Assembly (NCBI GenBank): GCA_014871385.1
Contig: CM026426.1
Coordinates: 44,812,484 to 44,876,483, forward strand
Origin: Ceratodon purpureus
Lineage: Eukaryota > Streptophyta > Bryopsida > Pseudoditrichales > Ditrichaceae
Length of the DNA: 64,000 bases
Direction of reading: 5' to 3'
Every line of letters begins with the position of its first letter. Position 1 is the stretch's first letter. Under the pieces are notes generated by a model. It was not told the DNA's origin. It searched no databases and worked only from the letters and a program-made list of their open reading frames with translations. Both the position numbers and the translations under genes were made by a program. Of this stretch, positions 56,499-64,000 are shown one piece after another.

Positions 56499-59208
56499 GT
56501 CCCCTCCGCATACTGTTGCCGAGGATGGGGGTGATGATTTCCAGACATCCTTGAGATCGGTGGGGAGGGGTAGAGGAAGAAGTTCTAGGGGTCGAGGTAG
56601 ATGCGGGAGGGGGAGAGTAGAAGGTGACGAGGGTGAGAGGTTGGGGGGGATGCCAACGGTGACAGCGCCGAGAGGTAGGGGATTAGGAGGTGCTCGTGGG
56701 AGAGGTGAGTGCGGAAGAGGACGGGGTCGAGCCGTATCAGGAGATGTGGGGGTGGACTTAGCGGATGGGAGTATATTGATGAGCGAGAGGCCAGCAAGAG
56801 GAAGGGGTTCCCGTGGTGGAAGAGGACCGAGGGGTGGAAGAGGAAGAGGTGGGAGGGGACGTAGTCGGGGAGGAGCGGGAGCTGTTGGGGTTGACAATGA
56901 AGAGGCAATCACAGAATTGAGCGAGAGGCCAACAAGAGGGAGAGGGTCACGGGGTGGAAGGGGACCAAGAGGCGGTAGAGCAGGGAGGGGCCAGAGAGGC
57001 GGACGACAAGGGAGTGGTCGCGGGGCGGACGCACATGAGACTCATGAAGTCCCGGAGCTGCTACGAACTCCTCCTGGCTGGGCCCGACCGCAGATCGAAG
57101 TGGTGGCCCGGACCCCTCCAACACTACGTCGAAAGCTATGGAGTGACGGGCAGGAAGACGAGGTATTGCCAAGGACCAGCGAACCTCAAGGCTATGAAGG
57201 ACGATACAGCCAGAATTACGGGGTTGAGTATGGCGGAGAATTAGGTGGTGACATGCATGAGCAGTCGTTCTCAGAGACAGAGTCTCCTGCATGGAGTGAC
57301 AGCGGCAATTCAATGGAGGAAGAGGTGTACGGGGGCGAAGACTCTGACGGCAGCCGTGACTCGGGGCTTGTAGAGGAGACACAGGAGAACGACAAGGGAC
57401 CGGTGTCGGAGCCTACAGCAGCAGTTCCGAACGTAATTGTTGAAGGTGACGTCCAACCTCTTCCTCCTTGGTGGTCTGGCTTTTCCGATGCTTCAGAGGA
57501 CGATGTAGACTGGGAGGGGAGGTACGCAGACTTTGTAGATATAGATGAGACCGACGACGAGGATGCTGTAGTCGACAATGCGTGGCTGCTGCACGGGGAG
57601 ATTGGGGTCTATGACAGCAAGGAGGATTTGAGTTCGTGGGGTTTCAAAGAGCTCTACGATGACTCACAGTGGCAGAGCCATGACGTTGAGTTGTGTGCGA
57701 TGGGGGATGACTTCAGCGGGCCAGCACCCGGGCCGACCAACCCCCCTACTGGCGCACCTGCTACAGTTTACCCATGGGACTTCTTTGCCGAATTCTGGCC
57801 AGATGCTGTGCTCGACCGCATATGCCAATATACCAACATCCATGCTTCACAGCAAGACTACGATGTGAAGCACAAGTTTGAGACAAACGGAAGAGATCGT
57901 TGGCGGGTTCTAGGCCGTGGGGAGCTGAAGGCGTGGTTCAGCATCACAATCTTGATGGGATTGAAACGTCTTCCCCAAGTCAAAGACTACTGGCAGCAGA
58001 CGACCTTCTTCGGTTGCGACCTGATCAAGCGCACCATGTCAAGAGTTCGATTCGAAGACATCACCAGATGCATCCACTTGGTCAACAACGAAGAAGTGAT
58101 CACTGATAGGATAGACCCCGGCCATGATCGTCTGGCAAAGATGCGGTGGTTGGTTGAGCACTTTGTTGAGCGGTCGAAAGCCTTGTACAACCCTGGCCTG
58201 CACCTCTGCATCGACGAGATTATGATTGCATATAAGGGAAAGTTCTGCCGGATTCGCCAGTACATGCGTGCAAAACCAGTGAAGTATGGAATCAAAGTTT
58301 GGTGTGTGTGTTCTTCGAAGAGCCGTTACACCTGGAATATCAACGTCTATCTTGGAAAAGGAGGAGAGCGCACTGTTAGTGGCACAGGACACGATGTTGT
58401 ACTGGAACTGGTGAAAGGCCTTGAGCACAGAGGACACGTCTGTGTCATGGATAACTATATCACCGGAGTGGCGCTATTTGATACTCTTTTGAAGCACGGG
58501 TTCTACGCTACTGGCACGGTACGCACTGACCGAACTGGCTTGCCATCGTCTCTCACAGGGCATACAAAAACCGACAAGGTGCCTCGCGGCACTCTATTCT
58601 GGAAGATGCACCGCTCTCGCCGCATGGCAGCAATATGCTGGTACGACAACCGCCCTGTGTACCTGCTCTCGACACATTCAAATCCTTTGGGACCTGAGAC
58701 TGTATACTGCAAGCGATGGGTGAACAGTGTACGTGAACAGTACCCTACATCTCCGATCCAGCTTGAGTATCAGGAGATGATGCGCGGTGTTGACATTGTC
58801 GACCAAGTGAGGACCGGCTACACGGTTCAACTCCGTTCGCATTGCTGGTGGCATCGCCTGATGTTGTTCGTCCTGGATTCTTCTCTAGGCAACGCCTATG
58901 TTATGTACAAGGAGTGGTCGGCAGCCTTAGGCGAGCACCCCATGAGCCGCCTGCACTTCCACTTCACCATCGCTAAATGGTGGATGAGTTTCTGCACCAA
59001 CTATTCTCCTCGAACATTCTCTACTCGCACTGTGACTACACCGGGCGTGCATTATGCGACGCGGGCTGGACTTCGGCGCCAGTGCATAGTCTGCGGGAGA
59101 AAGCAGAACCGTTGTTGCCTCCAATGCTCGGCAGCATTCATGTGCGACGGCGAGTGCTTCTTACTGGTTCACTCCGATGCCCGTTGGGCTGCTCGTGCAC
59201 GTCGCTAA
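56113..59208 (+). CDS. piggyBac transposase
   Basis: Open frame of about 1030 codons from the first ATG at 56113. Residue numbers here count from 56083, where the frame opens. It has an Arg/Gly-rich region (about 160-312) with duplicated SERPxRGRGSRGGRGPRGGR units, an acidic linker (380-490), then the DDE_Tnp_1_7 catalytic domain from PWDFFAEFWPDAVLDRICQY. Candidate catalytic Asp residues are D711 (LCIDEIMIAYKGK), D790 (VCVMDNYITG) and D904 (MRGVDIVDQVR), matching the DDD triad of the family. The C-terminal Cys-rich zinc domain is present (CIVCGRKQNRCCLQC...MCDGEC). The length exceeds typical piggyBac (about 600) because of the RGG/acidic extension. An overlapping frame from an ATG at 55797 (MDMAPPPPPPHRQGVADRIR) may be the true N-terminus through an intron not identified here. 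Confidence 0.9.
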   Translation: MEPLPMEIMEAATQVMGLLTWELQHLRSPTSQQKLKRGHAEPLTAWRPVEMRQEEQASGYVGEISAASKEPQPVALPDLEDRGLATPIACSQPRQGHLMDVREVCESSPPGLVQRARRRGSGGSPVSSESPPHTVAEDGGDDFQTSLRSVGRGRGRSSRGRGRCGRGRVEGDEGERLGGMPTVTAPRGRGLGGARGRGECGRGRGRAVSGDVGVDLADGSILMSERPARGRGSRGGRGPRGGRGRGGRGRSRGGAGAVGVDNEEAITELSERPTRGRGSRGGRGPRGGRAGRGQRGGRQGSGRGADAHETHEVPELLRTPPGWARPQIEVVARTPPTLRRKLWSDGQEDEVLPRTSEPQGYEGRYSQNYGVEYGGELGGDMHEQSFSETESPAWSDSGNSMEEEVYGGEDSDGSRDSGLVEETQENDKGPVSEPTAAVPNVIVEGDVQPLPPWWSGFSDASEDDVDWEGRYADFVDIDETDDEDAVVDNAWLLHGEIGVYDSKEDLSSWGFKELYDDSQWQSHDVELCAMGDDFSGPAPGPTNPPTGAPATVYPWDFFAEFWPDAVLDRICQYTNIHASQQDYDVKHKFETNGRDRWRVLGRGELKAWFSITILMGLKRLPQVKDYWQQTTFFGCDLIKRTMSRVRFEDITRCIHLVNNEEVITDRIDPGHDRLAKMRWLVEHFVERSKALYNPGLHLCIDEIMIAYKGKFCRIRQYMRAKPVKYGIKVWCVCSSKSRYTWNINVYLGKGGERTVSGTGHDVVLELVKGLEHRGHVCVMDNYITGVALFDTLLKHGFYATGTVRTDRTGLPSSLTGHTKTDKVPRGTLFWKMHRSRRMAAICWYDNRPVYLLSTHSNPLGPETVYCKRWVNSVREQYPTSPIQLEYQEMMRGVDIVDQVRTGYTVQLRSHCWWHRLMLFVLDSSLGNAYVMYKEWSAALGEHPMSRLHFHFTIAKWWMSFCTNYSPRTFSTRTVTTPGVHYATRAGLRRQCIVCGRKQNRCCLQCSAAFMCDGECFLLVHSDARWAARARR

Positions 59209-60417
59209 TTCGTGGCGGTATTGGCTGGGCTGTAGATGCAGGTCTTGGGGACTCACGAAGTTGGAGGGGATCTCTGATGGATGATGGAAGCGTTGATTCC
59301 AACCTCGGGCCATTGCGGTACTTGGCTTGACTGTGGGGATAGGTGTCGTCCTTGTCAGTTGATGTGTGTAGTTTTTTTTAGCAAGTAGAGCTCGATGGGG
59401 TTTGAACTTTGAACTCTCGGATCTGGCCATGTTGTTTTCAGCTTGCATGGTTTCATGAAATACAGTCTACTTGCGAGAACATACTGTCTGGGAGCCATTT
59501 GAATTTGTTCTGCGTGTGTTGAACTTTCCTTCATTGGCCTTGTTGCTGGTTGCTCTCTTCATGGCCGGACGTCCACTCTTGCTACTGGCTGCAATCACCG
59601 GTGGTTGATTGAGGGCGGGAAACACTTCACATGACATTCCCCAAGCGCGCCAAAACGGGGTCGTCCTCTCCCACGAGTGACGTCAGTTGGTGACTTGTCA
59701 CTCCTGACGACGGATCCCCGCCCAGTTTGGACCGTCAGGATTTCCTCATCGTGCGTGTAGACCTCGGCCGGAGGCACCAACCCGTCATTTCACGGGGTGG
59801 GCAGCACCTCTCGTAGCCTTGGACTAATCCCCATCCCCATTTCTCTCACACAGAACCACCCTAGACCCTCATGTGCGTTGCCACTACTCCCGTGATCCAT
59901 TTCACTCACAATTTTTTCCACCCACACCTCAGTGACATATTTGTGTATCCACCATTTGGATTGCCCTGAGACCTAGTTGATATTTTTCTACAGTTTTCCA
60001 AAGAAATTAGAACTTGCACTCAAAAGTCAACAGTGATTGACCAGGGCTAGCACAGTATATATAGCTCTCACCAATTCGTGGCCAAGCTTCATATGTAGTA
60101 CTCGAAGTGCTTTACATACTGAGCCAAAAAAATAAAAAAATAAAAAAATATCTCAATGCCGCATGTGATCTCCCGAAGTTCGGGTACTCAATACCCAAAG
60201 TAACCAAAATTACCACCTTCCATTTTTACGTTATAATCTTCCAGATTTGCCATGAACATTTTTTTATTTTTTATTTTTTTTCGGTAGCCAACCCCTTACT
60301 GCCTCATACGATACGGTTGGTCCACCTACATCTTCATTTTTTATGTCTCCATACACCCTCGACAGAGAAGATTCATAATTTCAGCACATGGTAAAAAAAC
60401 AGGATGACCTTTAGGGG
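59209..60417 (+). other. 3' region of the piggyBac element
   Basis: Non-coding. It contains GCGCGCCAAA near 59645, the subterminal AATTCGTGGCCAAGCT near 60072, A-rich runs near 60124-60150, and the right terminal repeat. Confidence 0.5.
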
Positions 60418-60421
60418 TTAA

Positions 60422-60830
60422 CTAATTACAATGGAGATAGTTTTAAAAGATACATCAACCAAAAAGTAGTAGTTTCTCCAGAATCACCCTGGGCACCAAA
60501 GGGTGAAGGGATGGGGGACACTTTAGTTCAATGTAATTGCTGCTTCTGCCATGAGGGCTGATTATGCTGCTCAAATACGTATTCTGAGGTGAGGGCAGAT
60601 TCTGCAAGCACATTCCACCTCCTAGCTTGGCCAAAGGGTCGCCCTACCGGGCTGAGCACATTCCGGCCGAGCACATTCCTTGCTACTCGGATTTATGGAC
60701 TGAAGCCGCACGAGCAGGCAAACCTGCGAGTATCGTAGGTAGAGGGCCGGTGCAGCAGAAAATAATCCTAAATCAGGTGCCTAAAACTTTGGGAAATTAT
60801 TGGCATCTTTTGCCAATTAACCCTTTAATG
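60422..60830. other. no gene seen
   Basis: Short frames only. The CGGGCTGAGCACATTCC/CGGCCGAGCACATTCC pair at about 60647-60680 is a small tandem duplication. Confidence 0.4.
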
Positions 60831-61212
60831 CCTACGGCACCAATTTTGGTTGCAAAAGTATGTTTATTGATGCCTGTGTCTGAATGACGTGGAATTTGGA
60901 TATGAGTTCTTTACATCGAATAGGGGCAGGTAGTTAATCTGTCCAATGCACTAAAATTTAGTGAATTTGCATACTTTATGTGTCAGATATGACCTGAAAG
61001 GTGGCATATTTCTATTATAATGACCCTTCATCCACGGTTGTATGAATTTCATCTAAGGATGACGACATCGTGACATCATCCCCTTCACATCCGTACGGTT
61101 GGAGAAGGCAGATTCTCTTTTTTAAATGACGTTGACCACTAAGAAGGATATAGCTCAACTGATGTGTTTTTTGCCGAACCATTGTGCTGAGACCGCCTTA
61201 GTCATTAAAGGG
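60831..61212. mobile_element. 382-bp piggyBac-type MITE
   Basis: TTAA at 60827-60830 and 61213-61216. The ends are CCCTTTAATGCCTACGGC and, inverted, CCCTTTAATGACTAAGGC (16 of 18 identical). No coding capacity. The ends share only CCCTT with the intact element next door, so a different piggyBac lineage probably moved it. Confidence 0.8.
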
Positions 61213-61216
61213 TTAA

Positions 61217-62152
61217 TATATAAATTACAATTCTATTCTGCCGAAAAGTGAGAATTTTGTATTCTCAGGTCGATATGGACCTAAATGGAAGGTTTGTGAG
61301 AGATTGAATGGGGAGAAAGTGCTCCTTATGTAATCAAGCCCACTTACATTAGTCCACAAAGAATATGGGTTAAGAAGTAGCAAAACTCTAGGTGAGGTTT
61401 TTGAAATGTGTTGTACACAAATTTTTGAAGTCAAATTAAGCATAGAAGATGAAGTTTTATGGAAATGTGTCTAACTAACAAAAGTTGAAAAATCAAGCCT
61501 TTTTCCACTTCCGACAAGTTTTGTGTTAAAACAAGTTTTTATGCAAAAGATATAAATGAAAAAAGATTGTAAAGGTCTATGTGTCAAACTGCATTTCTAA
61601 CGGTTTTTCAAAGCTCATTCGTGCTTAGAGGATCAACATTTTTGGATTTTTTTTGGTCTAAGAAAATCTTAGGAATTAAGTACTCTTTCACCCCCAACAA
61701 ATTTTATGTCATTTGAAGACTTTGTGCAAAAGCTATGCATGTTATTAAAATAAAGACTAACTAGGTGCTTCACCTCAAAGTTCACATATCCCACATGGAT
61801 TGTTGGATACAACACCAGTCCACTTGTATAAAGCACAAAGCATTCCTAATCATGTAGACTCGAATTTTTCATGTTAACTAATAAAAGAGACTTGATCGTA
61901 TCAATAGGGTGGATTTTAAAATTTTAACGAAAAATTGCCGAAATGATCAATGTATTATTTTTAGGTGCTGAACCTGTTTTTTCCACTTTAATTAATTATT
62001 TGGCTAAAATGTGCCGGACTGGCCCTCCACCTACGGTATTACGTTCTGGTTGACCATAATTCTGAGGAGGTTGCACTTAAACCGGTTTCCGACAAGTTGA
62101 GTCAGTTTGATCTTTGACGCAGTCCGGATAATCTTCTGCAGAGAGGAGAATC
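61217..62152. promoter_or_regulatory. AT-rich upstream region of the GT29 gene
   Basis: No gene. It should hold the GT29 promoter and leader, but no specific element can be named. Confidence 0.35.
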
Positions 62153-63858
62153 ATGATGCTACACTCAAGGATTTTTTTGATGCTGTTTGCGATTTCCACT
62201 GTAGTGACAATCTTCACCGCGAGCATCGTCTCCTCGTCAATGGGCCTGTCCATAGTGAAGTTCTTTCCTACTTTCTGTGCGAGAAACGCCAATTCCCACT
62301 TGATTGTAACAACGGAGGATACCAGTGACATGTCTAAGATAGACTACAACGACGTAGATTTCCTCTCCTATGAGCTAGAGCACCAAATTATACAGCTCCT
62401 GGGTGATGAAGTAGATTCCGTTCATAAAATGGAGGATATCTATCCCGGTCAAGGCCGCCTCAAAGGAAGTTATGACAAACACATGCAGCTCAATTCGAAT
62501 TCGCATTTTCTCAGGTACGAGCATTACAAAAAGAAAAGAGAACTGTACCGTCAAACAGTGATTATTGAACAAAAAGCGAAAGCCTAACCCAAATGTGCAG
62601 TAACCATAGTTCGTGAGTATTAAGGGGATACATCAACTCACTCAGATTACACCGAATTGCTGCGGTGGATTACCTACTTTGCGTCATGTGCACAGCAATC
62701 AGAAAAAGCCAATTGACGTGGTGAACTACTCACAGAGCAGGTACAGGCACACGGTGCTCATGCCGTTCCTGCGCAAGAAAGTGGCGGGCTGGCAGCTGGA
62801 GATATTCTACAACTCCATGTTCGAGTCCTTCTGGCCCAAGATGCGAGTGCTGTTGAAGACCTGGGCCGAGAATCGTCGATTCGAACCTCAAATCATGCAA
62901 CACCTTGCACAATACGTGAAGCGGCCCATCGACGAGAGCTACAGCAGCCTTCAACAAACAGACACCGGCACCAGGAAGCGGTATCGCACATGTGCTGTGG
63001 TGGGAAACAGCGGCATTCTGCTGAACTCGTCATACGGGGGCGCCATAGACCAGCATGAGATGGTGATGCGCATCAACAACGCCAGGACGGTGGGGTTCGA
63101 GGTCTTCGTGGGACGCAAAACCACGATCTCGTTCATGAACAGCCACATCATCCGCACGTGCGCGAAGCGGAGCCACTGCTGGTGCCATCCTTACGGCGCC
63201 ATAGTAATCACACTCACACAGATGGAAAATACCGCACAAATTTGTTCGCAAACAGAGTACCTGGTTCCCTAACCCTAACTTCAAACCAATAATCCCTGCA
63301 GGTGCCAATCATCACCTACCTCTGTGCGCCGTGGCATTTCATGCCCATAGCATTCTGCAGTTCAGAGCACAGAGCGCCGCTACTGGTCACCGACCCGCGC
63401 TTCGACAATCTCTGCAATAGAATTGCAAAATGGTACACTCATCCCTCTGTCCTTTAACCACCTTCAAATTAGCAACTGATATGGGAACGACATCATCTCA
63501 CAGGAGTGGACTCCTTCGCAGGTACTCGGTGAAGCTGTTTCTGAGGCGACCCAACATGAAGCCGGGCTGGTGGAGCATCCTCCGCAACCCGAAACGCCAA
63601 TTTCACTACTCCACGGGTATGCAAGGCGTGATGATGGCGTTGGGATTATGCGACAATGTGCACGTCTATGGGTTTGGGAAAGCAACGGGGCTAAAACATC
63701 ACTACTTCTCCCAGCAGAGTGAGGAGCTCAAGGAGATCCATGATTACAAGGCCGAGTATGAATTCTACCATGACCTTGAGCACAACAATACACAGCTCCT
63801 GCCATTCTTCAAGGCAGCCGGCATCACAAGCTTGCCGAATTTCAGGCTCTTGATGTAA
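62153..63858 (+). CDS. GT29 sialyltransferase-like glycosyltransferase, 4 exons
   Basis: Exons 62153-62514, 62696-63203, 63302-63432 and 63522-63858 are all in consistent phase and give about 445 residues, normal for the family. The N-terminal 30 residues (MMLHSRIFLMLFAISTVVTI) form a signal anchor, so a type II Golgi membrane protein is expected. The L-motif is TCAVVGNSGILLNSSYGGAI with NNARTVGFEVFVGRKT and CWCHPYG. VTDPRFDNLCNRIAKW follows, then the S-motif FHYSTGMQGVMMALGLCDNV and a VS-like region (HHYFSQQSEELKEIHDYKAE). Land plants have a few such proteins in the Golgi; true sialic acid transfer is doubtful and another sugar donor is possible. An alternative acceptor for exon 2 at 62742 would shorten the stem. 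This is the one clearly host gene in the window. Confidence 0.88.
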
Positions 63859-64000
63859 TGATTCCTCTCCGAAATCTTAGACAGCCATAAAAATTCTTTC
63901 GAATTTTTAAATTGGAAGTGGATTAATTGCAATCCAGTAGCAACATTACTTGGCAAGCCTGACCCTAATCTTAACTCTACTGAAGCAACGTCTAGCAATT
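63859..64000. other. 3' flank of the GT29 gene
   Basis: AT-rich, no further gene in the remaining bases. Confidence 0.4.

Larger units (their letters stand above)
55087..60417 (+). mobile_element. complete piggyBac transposon
   Basis: Flanked by TTAA (55083-55086 and 60418-60421), the piggyBac target. Terminal inverted repeats are CCCTTAAAGGTCA and CCCCTAAAGGTCA (12 of 13 identical). One large transposase frame is intact. The 16-mer AATTCGTGGCCAAGCT occurs near both ends (about 55389 and 60072) in the same orientation, a candidate subterminal transposase site. GCGCGCCAAA also occurs on both sides (55380s and 59640s). With intact ends and gene, recent activity is plausible. Confidence 0.9.

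Noticed and set aside
56394-57382. Pro/Leu-rich minus-strand ORFs within piggyBac
   Set aside because: They are the complement of the Arg/Gly repeat region of the transposase.

Overview
The window looks like repeat-rich nuclear DNA of a streptophyte plant or alga. The supporting signs are plant-style GT-AG introns, a plant-type GT29 sialyltransferase-like gene, a SUVH-type SET protein, Ty3/gypsy elements with a tRNA-Asp-like primer site and a 'putative plant transposon protein'-like extra ORF, and plant-type FCP1-like proteins with an LDxNGLL motif. A charophyte such as Chara is my guess; the sequence alone cannot prove it. Only one clear ordinary host gene is present (GT29, right end). Almost everything else is mobile or decayed.

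Layout. 1-1055: decayed minus-strand coiled-coil gene running off the left edge. 3.1-6.3 kb: three tandem FCP1/HAD-like copies (minus). 6.5-34.0 kb: a large minus-strand gene with a ParB/DndB-like (GGQH) stretch, broken into three pieces by two insertions: a 3.46-kb CCGG-rich element (9907-13362, 8-bp duplication GTATTCCA) and a Ty3/gypsy retrotransposon (14149-33955, 675-bp LTRs about 2.3% apart, target duplication ACAAC). Inside the retrotransposon sits a later 10.6-kb DNA transposon (19524-30156, 8-bp duplication AGCAT[A/G]CT). It carries two plus-strand genes (a coiled-coil/RING-like protein and a complete pre-SET/SET/post-SET histone methyltransferase) converging on a minus-strand DDE-like transposase gene. 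35.1-41.9 kb: a TIR element with a tRNA-like core, a TA-type MITE, a decayed DUF7869 (DDE-like) gene and an unknown ORF. 41.9-51.4 kb: old, heavily broken LTR-element remains. 52.5-61.2 kb: piggyBac family, with an intact 5.3-kb element (55087-60417) and two related MITE-like elements. 62.15-63.86 kb: GT29 gene, four exons, every splice phase consistent.

Two signals deserve most attention. First, a DNA transposon encodes what looks like an intact H3K9-type methyltransferase while its own transposase reading frame carries three stops. Second, a 17-bp palindrome (consensus near GTCGGCGGCCCGCCGAC) recurs about 27 times at 3.0-9.3 kb and 34.0-41.9 kb. It lies in introns, spacers and coding sequence (read as VGGPPT), and it is absent from every younger insertion. 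If the insertions are removed these intervals become one block that holds a ParB-like gene, FCP1-like genes and a DUF7869 gene, possibly a single old large element.
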